56,524 nucleotides of DNA, taken from NCBI GenBank assembly GCA_002428325.1, contig DIVR01000015.1:1-56524 (forward strand). Direction: 5' to 3'. A program made the translations under genes and the position numbers. The first letter of the stretch is position 1. Each line of letters begins with the position of its first letter. This DNA comes from a bacterium UBP4_UBA6127 (GTDB taxonomy: Bacteria > UBP4 > UBA4092). Below are positions 33,278-42,399 of this stretch, piece after piece. The notes under the pieces were generated by a model, which ran no database searches, was not told where the DNA came from, and saw nothing but the letters and a program-made list of their open reading frames with translations.

Positions 33278-33856
33278 ATGACCCAAAACAAACAAGGTTT
33301 TACCCTGATTGAATTATTGATTGTCGTGGCAATTATTGCTATCCTGGCAGCGATTGCTATACCCAATTTCTTATCTGCCCAGATTCGAAGCAAGGCTTCC
33401 CGAACCAAGGCTGATTTGAGCACAGTGGCCTTAGGGATGGAAAGCTATTATGTTGATAATAATGCCTATCCCCCGGTATATGATGCCAATAATGTGATGA
33501 TTCCTCATGATATCAGATTATCGCCTATCACCACTCCGATAGCTTATGTAACAGCGTTACCCAAGGATGTGTTCCAGAACAGCCGAAAAGCCTGGGGAAG
33601 TTATGCAAATCAGCAGGATGTATCTCAACAACAGTTTGATTATTGGTGCTTTTCTTATTCTGCCTACCGATATTATCTGGAAACAGTGGGACCACTGCTC
33701 TGGAGAGTATCCAGTGTAGGCCCTAATGGTATTTTTGAAATATCCGACACTTATCTTTCCGGAAATACTTATTACTACAAGGTCAATAATGTTTATGATC
33801 CTTCAAATGGCACCGTCAGTAATGGTGATATTTGGCGCATCGGTGGCAGTAATTAA
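33278..33856 (+). CDS. Type IV/II prepilin-like protein with methylation signal
   Basis: The protein starts NKQGFTLIELLIVVAIIAILAAIAIPNF. It has the class III prepilin signal cut at G-F, E5 of the mature helix and a long hydrophobic helix. A YYVDNNAYPP stretch follows, then a globular domain rich in Y and W ending IWRIGGSN. The 192-residue length and short N-terminal leader fit the minor/major pseudopilins common in candidate phyla. AAAGGAGG precedes the ATG. It is processed by a prepilin peptidase (PilD-type, outside the window) and assembled at the inner membrane. A terminator follows at 33892. Confidence 0.92.
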   Translation: MTQNKQGFTLIELLIVVAIIAILAAIAIPNFLSAQIRSKASRTKADLSTVALGMESYYVDNNAYPPVYDANNVMIPHDIRLSPITTPIAYVTALPKDVFQNSRKAWGSYANQQDVSQQQFDYWCFSYSAYRYYLETVGPLLWRVSSVGPNGIFEISDTYLSGNTYYYKVNNVYDPSNGTVSNGDIWRIGGSN

Positions 33857-33891
33857 ACCGTAATTATCATTTATAATTCAACTATGTAAAC

Positions 33892-33924
33892 AAAACCCCA
33901 GGACTACGTTTATCCTGGGGTTTT
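33892..33924 (+). terminator. Terminator of the prepilin gene
   Basis: AAAACCCCAGGA and TCCTGGGGTTTT form a perfect 12-bp stem around CTACGTTTA, 36 bp after the prepilin stop. Confidence 0.85.
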
Positions 33925-34415
33925 GCTTATAATAACCGACTAAGGAACCTTTTGGTTGGACCGTCCTGACAATAATCAATATCCCGGGTCATCTGTTATT
34001 GACCTTTTATGGGGGGGGGGATTTATCTAATATCCGTGATAGCTTGGAATATTGATTCACACCCGATATTCGTTCTTCATTCCAGGAGAACCTTCTGAGG
34101 ATTTTCAGGCACAGTTTTACTGTTTTATTTGGTTAAGCACCTGCAGTTTGATTGTTTATTTTGAAGGGACGCTATGGTTCAAATATACCCCGCAAATTCT
34201 TCCTTTGTTAAATACCCTCCCCCAGTTTCTGTGAAAACCCCCATCCTTAGAGGCCATTTTGTAGTAAAATAATAAGGATAACCCATTTTAATCCCGCCAG
34301 ACTGGGAGAGATATACCTGGTCATCGCTAGTCTCTGGATGGGAGAGACGGCTTATCATTAAAACTACAACACAATTGCCCGGCTTCGGAGAAAGAGGTTT
34401 AAAGAACAAAGAACC
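33925..34415. other. Intergenic region and carB leader with G10 tract
   Basis: About 490 bp without a gene lie between the prepilin terminator and carB. A run of ten G (34011-34020) is followed by AT-rich sequence. Near the carB start, GTCTCT (34330-34335) pairs with AGAGAC (34343-34348) around GGATGGG. A similar GGGAGAGAT lies 30 bp upstream and could compete for pairing, as in an attenuator. No T tract or classic PyrR site is obvious. A weak open frame at 34052-34234 was not accepted. Confidence 0.5.
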
Positions 34416-37400
34416 ATGCCCAAACGAACGGACATCCACAAAATACTCATTATCGGCTCCGGCCCAATCATAATAGGTCAAGCCTGCGAATTCGATTATT
34501 CCGGCACCCAAGGGTGTCGTGCCCTGAAAGAAGAAGGGTATGAAGTCGTCCTGGTGAATTCCAACCCTGCCACCATTATGACCGACCCTGAAGTCGGTGA
34601 TAAGACTTATATTGAACCCATTACGGTTGAAATGGTTGAAAAAATCATCCAGAAAGAAAGGCCTGATGCCCTGCTCCCTACCCTGGGAGGTCAAACCGGC
34701 CTGAATACTTCGATTGATTTAGCTGAAGCTGGCATCCTTGAGAAATATAATGTTGAATTGATTGGCGCCAATATCGAAACCATCAAAAAAGCTGAGGACC
34801 GGCTGCTCTTTAAAGAGGCTATGGTCAAAATCGGCTTAGAAGTCCCCCAGAGCGCTGTAGTACATACTAAAGAAGAGGCCATGGCAGCTATCACTACCAT
34901 CGGTTTTCCTGCCATTATCCGGCCCTCATTCACCCTGGGAGGCACCGGTGGCGGGATTGCCTATAACTTGGAAGAGTATTCCAGGATGGTGGATTGGGGA
35001 GTTGAGAATAGCCCGGTCCATGAAGTCCTGGTTGAAGAATCCGTCATTGGCTGGAAAGAATATGAACTGGAAGTCATGCGGGATAAGATGGACAACTTTG
35101 TGGTCATCTGTTCCATCGAGAATTTGGACCCCATGGGAATCCATACCGGCGATTCTATTACGGTAGCCCCGGCTCAGACCCTGACCGACAAAGAATACCA
35201 GAAAATGCGGGATGCCGCTGCCGCTGTTATCCGTGAAATCGGCGTTGAAACCGGAGGGTCCAATATCCAGTTCGCCATCAACCCGGAAGACGGCAGAATG
35301 GTCGTCATCGAAATGAATCCCCGGGTTTCCAGAAGTTCAGCCCTGGCGTCCAAAGCCACCGGATTCCCCATTGCCAAAATTGCCGCCAAACTGGCCATTG
35401 GCATGACTCTGGATGAAATTCCCAACGATATTACCAAACAGACCCCTGCTTGCTTTGAACCAACCATTGATTATTGTGTCGTAAAAATCCCCCGGTTTGC
35501 CTTTGAGAAATTCAAAGGTGCCGATTCCACTTTAAATACCCAGATGAAATCAGTGGGTGAGACCATGTCCATCGGGAGAACTTTCAAGGAAGCCTTGCAA
35601 AAAGGCATCCGGTCTCTGGAAATCGGACATTTTGGTTTTGGCGCTGATGGGAAAAATGATATTGACCTGACCAAGATAGAAGAAAACATAGTCAAACCCA
35701 ATTCCATGCGGCTTTTCTATCTTCACCATGCCATGAAAAACGGGATGAGTATTGAAGAAATCCATCGAAAAACCAAGATTGATCTCTGGTTCCTCAGAAA
35801 TCTTCAAGATATTATCGAGATGGAGAAAGAACTGGAATTATGCCGGCTGCCAGGACAAGCCTCAGAACCTGAGACCCTGGAAGTTACTCCGGAAATCATG
35901 AGAGAAGCCAAACGGTTTGGATATTCCGACCGACAGCTGGCTTTCCTTTTTAAATCAGATGAGGAAACCATTCGCCAACTCCGGAAACAATGGGATATTC
36001 TGGCTGTCTTTAAGACCGTCGATACCTGCGCTGCTGAATTCGAGGCTCAGACCCCCTATTATTATTCAACATATGAGACCGAATCCGAGACCCGGGGAGG
36101 CACTAAACCCAGGATTGTGATTCTGGGGGGCGGTCCCAATCGAATTGGCCAGGGAATTGAATTTGATTATTGCTGCGTTCACGGGGTTCAAGCCCTGAGA
36201 GAAGCCGGCTATGAAGTCATCATGGTCAATTCCAACCCTGAGACAGTCAGTACCGATTATGATATTTCTGACCGGTTATATTTTGAGCCCCTGACCCGGG
36301 AAGATGTATTAAGTATTATCGATGTAGAGAAACCGGAAGGGATTATTGTCCAATTCGGCGGACAGACACCTTTGAATTTGGCTGTTCCCCTGGAAAAAGC
36401 CGGAGTGAAGATATTAGGCACCTCCCCTGATTCCATTGATTTGGCTGAAGACAGAAAACGGTTTGGAGCCTTATTAGATAATCTGCAGATTCCATCTCCC
36501 CCCAATGGCAATGCCCGTTCAGTTGAAGAAGCTGTGGATGTGGCAAATCGGATTGGTTATCCGGTCCTGGTTCGTCCTTCCTATGTTTTGGGTGGAAGAG
36601 CTATGGAAATCGTCTATACTGAACCCTCTCTCCGGGAATATATGGTAACAGCCGTAGCGGCTTCACCTGAACATCCTATTCTCATTGACCGATTTCTGGA
36701 AGATGCCATTGAAGTGGATGTGGATGCCATCAGTGATGGTAGAAATACTGTGATTGGCGCCATCATGCAGCATATTGAACAGGCCGGCATCCATTCAGGA
36801 GATTCTGCCTGCTGTATCCCCCCTTATTCATTAAGTGAAAAAGTTATTAAATCCATTCGGGAATATACCTACTCCATGGCAAGAGCCTTGAAGGTAATCG
36901 GACTGATGAATGTCCAGTATGCTGTCAAAGATGAGACGGTCTATGTCCTGGAGGTCAATCCCCGAGCCTCCCGAACCATCCCGTTTGTCTCCAAGACTAT
37001 TGGAGTCCCCCTGGCCAAAATAGCCGCTTTAGTGATGACAGGAAAGACCCTCGAAGAATGCGGCATCCAAGGGGAAGTTAAAATTGACCATATCGCCGTA
37101 AAAGAAGTGGTGCTGCCTTTTGTGAAATTCCCTGGAGTCGATATTCTCCTGGGACCTGAGATGAAATCCACCGGGGAAGTCATGGGAATTGATACCGATT
37201 TCGGAAGGGCTTTTGCCAAATCCCAGCAGGGAGCCTATTCCACCCTGCCGGATAAAGGGACCGTATTTATCAGTGTGAATGATAAAGATAAACCTGAAAT
37301 TTTGGCAGTGGCCACGGAACTGAGTTCCATGGGCTTTAATATCCTGGCAACCACCGGGACGGCCGCTTTCCTTAATACGAATAAGGTTACCGCCAAACCT

Positions 37401-37661
37401 GTCATGAAAGTCAATGAAGGCAGACCCAATGTGGTAGATATCCTTCTAAACAAAGAAATCCATCTGGTAATCAATACCCCCCTGGGAGCGGCATCCCAGT
37501 ATGATGAAAAAGCAATTCGAAGAAGCGCTGTCAGCCATGGAGTCCCGGTGATCACCACCCTGGCCGCCGCTAAAGCCGCTATTCGGGGCATTAAGGCCAT
37601 TCGACAGGGAGAGATGGATGTCTGCCCTATTCAGGATTATCACGCTAAAATCAAAAAATAG
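34416..37661 (+). CDS. carB: Carbamoyl-phosphate synthase large subunit
   Basis: The 1081-residue protein (E. coli CarB is 1073) contains both ATP-grasp halves. The N-terminal half has KRTDIHKILIIGSGPIIIGQACEFDYSGTQ and the second half begins PRIVILGGGPNRIGQGIEFDYCCVH. Each half has the ATP-grasp glycine loop (SFTLGGTGGG; SYVLGGRAMEIV) and E-x-N-P-R-x-S-R metal/ATP residues (EMNPRVSRSSAL; EVNPRASRTIPF). A C-terminal allosteric MGS-type domain follows (FISVNDKDKPEILAVATELSSMGFNILATTGTAAFL). It makes carbamoyl phosphate for arginine and pyrimidines. The glutaminase subunit carA is not next to it. The plus-strand leader has a hairpin that could regulate it. Confidence 0.97.
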   Translation: MPKRTDIHKILIIGSGPIIIGQACEFDYSGTQGCRALKEEGYEVVLVNSNPATIMTDPEVGDKTYIEPITVEMVEKIIQKERPDALLPTLGGQTGLNTSIDLAEAGILEKYNVELIGANIETIKKAEDRLLFKEAMVKIGLEVPQSAVVHTKEEAMAAITTIGFPAIIRPSFTLGGTGGGIAYNLEEYSRMVDWGVENSPVHEVLVEESVIGWKEYELEVMRDKMDNFVVICSIENLDPMGIHTGDSITVAPAQTLTDKEYQKMRDAAAAVIREIGVETGGSNIQFAINPEDGRMVVIEMNPRVSRSSALASKATGFPIAKIAAKLAIGMTLDEIPNDITKQTPACFEPTIDYCVVKIPRFAFEKFKGADSTLNTQMKSVGETMSIGRTFKEALQKGIRSLEIGHFGFGADGKNDIDLTKIEENIVKPNSMRLFYLHHAMKNGMSIEEIHRKTKIDLWFLRNLQDIIEMEKELELCRLPGQASEPETLEVTPEIMREAKRFGYSDRQLAFLFKSDEETIRQLRKQWDILAVFKTVDTCAAEFEAQTPYYYSTYETESETRGGTKPRIVILGGGPNRIGQGIEFDYCCVHGVQALREAGYEVIMVNSNPETVSTDYDISDRLYFEPLTREDVLSIIDVEKPEGIIVQFGGQTPLNLAVPLEKAGVKILGTSPDSIDLAEDRKRFGALLDNLQIPSPPNGNARSVEEAVDVANRIGYPVLVRPSYVLGGRAMEIVYTEPSLREYMVTAVAASPEHPILIDRFLEDAIEVDVDAISDGRNTVIGAIMQHIEQAGIHSGDSACCIPPYSLSEKVIKSIREYTYSMARALKVIGLMNVQYAVKDETVYVLEVNPRASRTIPFVSKTIGVPLAKIAALVMTGKTLEECGIQGEVKIDHIAVKEVVLPFVKFPGVDILLGPEMKSTGEVMGIDTDFGRAFAKSQQGAYSTLPDKGTVFISVNDKDKPEILAVATELSSMGFNILATTGTAAFLNTNKVTAKPVMKVNEGRPNVVDILLNKEIHLVINTPLGAASQYDEKAIRRSAVSHGVPVITTLAAAKAAIRGIKAIRQGEMDVCPIQDYHAKIKK

Positions 37662-37690
37662 ATGCTTTGTTAAGCCTATTGCTATCCTAA

Positions 37691-37724
37691 AAAAAGCTCC
37701 GGTTTCATGAAACCGGAGCTTTTT
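37691..37724. terminator. Bidirectional terminator between carB and the sugar ABC genes
   Basis: AAAAAGCTCCGGTTTCA and TGAAACCGGAGCTTTTT form an almost perfect palindrome with T runs on both strands, just after carB and before the 3' end of the minus-strand permease. Confidence 0.85.
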
Positions 37725-37759
37725 ATATTCAAGCCAACGGGGTTAATATTTCTGGACAA

Positions 37760-38599
37760 TCAACCTTTCAGTCCTGTCATAGCAATCCCCTGGATAAAGG
37801 TTTTCTGAGTCAGGAAAAACAGGATAATAATGGGAGACACCATCAGGGTGGAAGCCGCCATGAGATGATGCCACTGAGTCCCTCCATGTTGGGATTGGAA
37901 GAATTGCAACCCCAGTGAAAGGGTGAAAGTTTCCTGCCGGGTCAGATAAATCAATGGCCCCAAAAAGTCATTCCAGGACCCCATAAAATGGAATAAAGCC
38001 ACAACTACCAGAGATGACCGGCAGAGGGGAAGAATAATCTGGCAAAAAATCCTGAACTCCGAACACCCGTCAATTCGGGCTGCTTCGGATAAATCATGGG
38101 GAATGGTCATAAAAAACTGTCTCAGCAGGAAGATATTAAAAGCCCCTCCCAGCCAGGCAGGAGCCCATAAAGGATAATTGGTTCCAATCCAATGAAGTTT
38201 CCGGAAAACACTGTAAAGGGGAATCATGGTGACCGGGAACGGAATCATCATCGTGGCCAGGGTCAAACCGAAGAGGATATTTCTTCCCGGCCATTCAATC
38301 CTGGCAAATCCATAAGCTACCAGGGCATTGGATAAAACAGCTCCGATGACCCCCAGGACACAGATAACCAAGGTGTTTTTTGCATAGAGCAACAGGGGAA
38401 TATCAGGATTAGTCAAAATATCCAGATAATTCCTCCATTGGACAGGATTCGGAATCCATTTGGGAGGAATAAGCATGGTTTGTTCCACGGGTTTCAAGGA
38501 AGTAGATATCAGCCAAATTAAAGGGAAAAGAAATATAAGACTTCCCAAAAGCAGTATTGAGTAAACAAATATTTTTGATAATAGCGTCTGTTTTTTCAT
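37760..38599 (-). CDS. Sugar ABC transporter permease (MalG type)
   Basis: This 279-residue permease has six membrane helices and the MalG-like EAA loop (EAARIDGCSEFRIFCQIILPLCRSSLVVVALFHFMGSWNDFLGPLIYL), with the motif PLIWLISTSLKPVEQTMLIPPKWIPNP at the N-terminus. Typical CUT1 carbohydrate importers use two such permeases, a lipoprotein and a shared ATPase (MsiK/UgpC). The ATPase is absent here. The gene follows the MalF-type permease by 6 bp in the same operon. Confidence 0.9.
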   Translation of the reverse strand: MKKQTLLSKIFVYSILLLGSLIFLFPLIWLISTSLKPVEQTMLIPPKWIPNPVQWRNYLDILTNPDIPLLLYAKNTLVICVLGVIGAVLSNALVAYGFARIEWPGRNILFGLTLATMMIPFPVTMIPLYSVFRKLHWIGTNYPLWAPAWLGGAFNIFLLRQFFMTIPHDLSEAARIDGCSEFRIFCQIILPLCRSSLVVVALFHFMGSWNDFLGPLIYLTRQETFTLSLGLQFFQSQHGGTQWHHLMAASTLMVSPIIILFFLTQKTFIQGIAMTGLKG

Positions 38600-38605
38600 G
38601 ATAGG

Positions 38606-39502
38606 TTATTTCCCTGCATAATAGATAAATCGTTTAGAAATCCAGGTTGCCGTCAAGGTTAACAGAAGGATAATGACAAATAAAATCCAGGCCATCGCGC
38701 TGGCATATCCCATCCGAAGATACCGGAAGGCATTGTCATACAGATACATGGTATAGAACAAAAGTGACCGGGCGGGAGCTCCTCCCGCTCCATTGCCCAG
38801 AACATAAGGAGCGGCAAAAACCTGGAGAGACCCGATGATCCCCATAATGACATTAAAATAAATAACAGGAGAAATCATGGGAAGGGTAACATGCCAGACT
38901 TTCCGCAATCCGATAGCTCCATCAAGTTCGGCCGCTTCATATAATTCCTGAGGAACTTCCTGAAGTCCAGCCAGATAGATAATCATGGTATTTCCTGCTC
39001 CCCAAAGGCTCATGATGATAAGAGCTGATTTAGACCATTTAGGGTCACTTAACCAGTTGGGCCCATGGATTCCAATAAAAGAAAGCAGATAATTTAACAA
39101 ACCAAACTGTCCATTAAATATCCATTGCCAGAGAATGGCTACTGCAATAATAGGTAGTAATGAGGGAAGAAAATAGATCGTTCTAAAAATGGACTTGGCT
39201 TTAATATCCATATTCAAAAGAAGCGCCAGCAGAATCGCCATAACACTTCCCAGAGGAAGAGCTACCGCCGCATAAATGAAGGTATTCCAGAGAGATTTCC
39301 AGAAGACTTCATCCGAAAATAAATCCTGGTAATTACCCCACCCGATATATTGGGCCGGAGTCAGGACCGAATATTCACAGAAACTATAATATAAAGAAGC
39401 AATAATGGGATATACCAGAAATATCATAATCCCCAGCAGCCAGGGGCTGACAAATAATAATCCGTTTCGCAGATTTTCTTTTTTCTTTCGAGTCATTGGC
39501 AT
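38606..39502 (-). CDS. Sugar ABC transporter permease (MalF type)
   Basis: The 298-residue permease begins KKENLRNGLLFVSPWLLGIMIFLVYPIIASLYYSF and holds the MalF-family EAA loop ELYEAAELDGAIGLRKVWHVTLPMISPVIYFNVIMG. About six membrane helices are seen, ending LLLTLTATWISKRFIYYAGK. It lies between the substrate-binding lipoprotein (36 bp upstream) and the MalG-type permease. Substrate specificity is unknown; CUT1 systems carry oligosaccharides, glycerol phosphate or alpha-glucosides. Confidence 0.9.
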   Translation of the reverse strand: MPMTRKKKENLRNGLLFVSPWLLGIMIFLVYPIIASLYYSFCEYSVLTPAQYIGWGNYQDLFSDEVFWKSLWNTFIYAAVALPLGSVMAILLALLLNMDIKAKSIFRTIYFLPSLLPIIAVAILWQWIFNGQFGLLNYLLSFIGIHGPNWLSDPKWSKSALIIMSLWGAGNTMIIYLAGLQEVPQELYEAAELDGAIGLRKVWHVTLPMISPVIYFNVIMGIIGSLQVFAAPYVLGNGAGGAPARSLLFYTMYLYDNAFRYLRMGYASAMAWILFVIILLLTLTATWISKRFIYYAGK

Positions 39503-39538
39503 AACCTCAATAAAGTAAAACTTACGTCTCTCATAGTT

Positions 39539-40939
39539 CTATCGGCCCGGGGGTGCCGGCATAATCACGATTCCCAGTCTTTCAAACCGTTTCAAATCCC
39601 TGTCCAGAGATTTCTGGACTCGAACTTGAGTCTTATCCAGGGCTCCCTGGGGGGTATCTTTCATCAGGATGGCATTATCAAAAGCCACACTCATTTCATC
39701 GGTATATTCATTCCAGATACTCATATCCAATGACATGAAGGCATTGGGACTCCTGACTAAATCTAAAAAAACCTTAATATAAGGGTGAGGATGTTTTGCC
39801 AGAAATTCGTCGCTGACATGGGAAAGAGGAGTGATCCGTTGCTGTAGAATACTGAACTTTTCCATTTCCTTCTGGGTATTCACAAACCGGATAAATTCAA
39901 AGGCCTCATTAGGATGTTTTGTCCCGGCGGGGATACAAAGGATATCGGCTTCCACATAAGTAACCCCGGTAAGTCCGGGAACATCCGTAGGGAAAGGAGC
40001 GCATCCCCAGTTGAAATTTTTAGGGGCATAGGTATTAATCAAATCATTCATCCAGATTCCCTGCATCTGCATGGCAACCTGCCCCGTCAGGAAAGGATTC
40101 TGGGGAGACTGAAAATTATTGCCGAATCCACTGGCAAAAGCTTGAACTTCATTCACTCCATATTCTTTTGAAAAACCCTGTACCCATTCAAATGATTTCA
40201 CATTCTCAGGATTATTACAGGTAATTTTATCTTTGCCGTTCCAGAGTTTTCCTCCAAACCAATAGCCCCAGGACCAATTCCACCATCCGGGGATATTGGG
40301 AAGAAAACCAGCCTGGACAATTTTCCCGTTTTTATCACGTTTAGTAAGTTTCCGGGCGTATTCGTTGAGTTCCTTAATAGTTTGAGGAGGTCTTTCGGGG
40401 TCCAATCCTGCTTTCTTGAATAAATCCTTGTTCCAATGTAATACCAGGCAGGAAGGAGCGCTGGGGAGACAGTAGATTTTACCCTGGTGAAGACACATTT
40501 TCCAGAATACAGGCAGGTAATCCTCTTCTTTGATACCTGCTTTTTTAATATATCCATCCAAAGGAATAATAGCATTTTTATCTGCATAAGGAGGAATCGA
40601 ATGGGGCCATAATCCAACCAAATCTGGCGGGTCTCCCCCGGCAATGGATACCAGGGTTTTCCGGTCAATTTCACTGACCATCATCATATTGACCTGGATC
40701 CGGTCCTGGGATTTATTAAAATCATCTACAATCTGCTGCATGGAGGCTCTTTCCTTGCCGCTCCATTTTTCCCAGTAGCTGACCTGTATCCGGCCATTAA
40801 CCTTTTTATCGCCAGATTGGGAAGAACAACCGTTTAAAAGCAAAGCTATCCCTCCGACCACTCCCATAAGGACCAGCATCTTCATACTCATAAGAAAACA
40901 AAACCGATGGGTATCGGCCCTAAAATATCTGTTTTTCAT
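39539..40939 (-). CDS. Sugar ABC transporter substrate-binding lipoprotein
   Basis: The best start is the ATG at 40939 (MKNRYFRADTH...); the open frame runs upstream to a TTG at 40966 without support. A signal peptide with lipobox L-L-N-G-C ends at about Cys38 from this start. The mature part is a type-1 solute-binding protein (MsmE/UgpB group): VSYWEKWSGKERASMQQIVDDFNKSQD, PDLVGLWPHSIPPYADKNAIIPLDGYI, YCLPSAPSCLVLHWNKDLFKKAGLDPERPPQTIKEL and VEADILCIPAGTKHPNEAFEFIRFVNT. It is first in the three-gene importer operon. Lipidation places it in the membrane, facing the periplasm. Confidence 0.9.
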   Translation of the reverse strand: MKNRYFRADTHRFCFLMSMKMLVLMGVVGGIALLLNGCSSQSGDKKVNGRIQVSYWEKWSGKERASMQQIVDDFNKSQDRIQVNMMMVSEIDRKTLVSIAGGDPPDLVGLWPHSIPPYADKNAIIPLDGYIKKAGIKEEDYLPVFWKMCLHQGKIYCLPSAPSCLVLHWNKDLFKKAGLDPERPPQTIKELNEYARKLTKRDKNGKIVQAGFLPNIPGWWNWSWGYWFGGKLWNGKDKITCNNPENVKSFEWVQGFSKEYGVNEVQAFASGFGNNFQSPQNPFLTGQVAMQMQGIWMNDLINTYAPKNFNWGCAPFPTDVPGLTGVTYVEADILCIPAGTKHPNEAFEFIRFVNTQKEMEKFSILQQRITPLSHVSDEFLAKHPHPYIKVFLDLVRSPNAFMSLDMSIWNEYTDEMSVAFDNAILMKDTPQGALDKTQVRVQKSLDRDLKRFERLGIVIMPAPPGR

Positions 40940-41179
40940 GTTCAGCCCATTAAAAGGGGGAAACAAAAAGTTTCTCCCTCTTCCTTCATTCTTTCTTGGA
41001 TTGAAAAAGATTTTATCATTATACCCTTAGTGGGTATACCTGTGAATTATAAATATTAACAACTCTACCCTCAGAAATATAAAGTGACCCATAAGAAGGG
41101 ATTTTCCTGTGGAGAGAGATTGTTATATACTAAAGAAAATGGGATACCTATCAACCGGGATGGAGGATTTCTTAACCAT

Positions 41180-41644
41180 ATGAATAGCAGTAAAAACACC
41201 AGTCCCAACCCTAAAAGCCAGAGAGTCCTGCTGGTCGATGATGACCCGGATATTATAGATTTTCTGACGGCTGTCCTGGAAGACAAGTATGATATTTTCA
41301 GTTTCCTGAATGGGCAGGATGCTGTTGATTTTATTATGGATATTGAACCTGACTTATTGATACTGGACGCCCGAATGCCTATCATCAGCGGATATGAGTT
41401 ATCGGATGCCATCAGGGCAAATCCCCAGTTCAAAGAAGTTCCCATCATCATGTTATCGGTCATGGACACAATGAAGGACCATCGAGCCGGGTATCGGCAT
41501 GGGGTGTCCCTTTACCTTACCAAACCGATCGAACCTGAAATCCTGAGGAAAAATGTGGAGCTTGAACTGATTAAAATCGGGGGTCCTCTCCCGAAACGAT
41601 ATTCTACCGAAGACTTAAGGAATAATATTCTGAAAAACAGCTGA
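41180..41644 (+). CDS. Single-domain response regulator receiver
   Basis: The ATG at 41180 gives a 154-residue protein consisting of a receiver domain plus a short tail. The family residues are the acidic pair D-D-D in VLLVDDDPDIIDFLTAVL, the phospho-acceptor D in LLILDARMPIISGYEL, the T/S in IIMLSVMD and K in YLTKPIEPEIL. The tail (ELELIKIGGPLPKRYSTEDLRNNIL) contains no recognisable DNA-binding domain. It is likely a CheY-like signalling module whose partner kinase is elsewhere. A GGAGG lies 13 nt before the ATG. An upstream extension to 41084 is unlikely. Confidence 0.85.
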   Translation: MNSSKNTSPNPKSQRVLLVDDDPDIIDFLTAVLEDKYDIFSFLNGQDAVDFIMDIEPDLLILDARMPIISGYELSDAIRANPQFKEVPIIMLSVMDTMKDHRAGYRHGVSLYLTKPIEPEILRKNVELELIKIGGPLPKRYSTEDLRNNILKNS

Positions 41645-41674
41645 AATGTTTTATGCTCTGGTATGTCTATAGAG

Positions 41675-42399
41675 TTATAAATCCTCTAATGGATGTCCAA
41701 AAACCTTTACATCTTTTAAATAGGCATTATTATTTAAATATCCTCCTTTATGGATGGATATTTTCACTCTTGATGTGGTCGTTGAACTTAGGTTGAAAGC
41801 CTTGAACCTACCGGCTCTGCCGCTATAAGAAACCATAGGAGAGGAAGGAATATATTTATTACGTCCCTGATCCCAGACAAGCAACCTATATTCTCCCATT
41901 CCATAATCATCGTTATTGGGTGCAATTTCGATTCGATCAATAATCTGTTCATTTAGCCAGGTTATTTCTATCCATGCAGGACAAGGAGCACTCCAATACA
42001 TTGGAAGCAATGTGCTTTTTTCAGAATACATAGCCTTATCAACTCTGAAAGGTATTTCCTTAAAACCATTCGGATAAGAGTCATACGAGACATTTATTTG
42101 AATAGTAGAATCTTTCTCTATAGAAGATATGATCCTGTCTGAATAAATTCCAGAATCACTCTTTTTTTACTTAAATCCATTTGCCCATATTGCGCAATAT
42201 TAGGGATATCATTTACTTCATATAGACTTTGGACAAAACCCTTCCACCATTTTCCCGCATCTATCAATCTTACAATAGGATGTGAATATCGACAGTAAAA
42301 CAACAATAAAACCATAACCATTACAATATATAGATATCCACTCAATCCTGATATCGAGTCATATTTCTTACTTTTTCTAGTGGGTTTAAAATTATTCAT
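41675..42399 (-). CDS. Membrane-anchored discoidin-like protein split by an A7 frameshift
   Basis: Two minus-strand frames appear to be one gene. The first (42399 to 42118) has a basic N-terminus, one membrane helix (YLYIVMVMVLLLFYC) and then PNIAQYGQMDLSKK. The second, 41675 to about 42160, is open with a discoidin (F5/8C)-like pattern: WIEITWLNEQIIDRIEIAPNNDD, YRLLVWDQGRNKYI and a final VKISIHKGGYLNNNAYLKDVKVFG. A run of seven A at 42162-42168 (minus strand) precedes AGAGTG. A -1 slip there joins K-K to K-S-D-S-G-I-Y-S in the second frame. The result would be about 241 residues. It could be programmed slippage, a real mutation or a sequencing error. ATG overlaps the GT-C stop by 4 bp. Confidence 0.55.

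Noticed and set aside
34052..34234. 60-codon open frame before carB
   Set aside because: No ribosome-binding site or recognised pattern, and it lies in a likely leader region.
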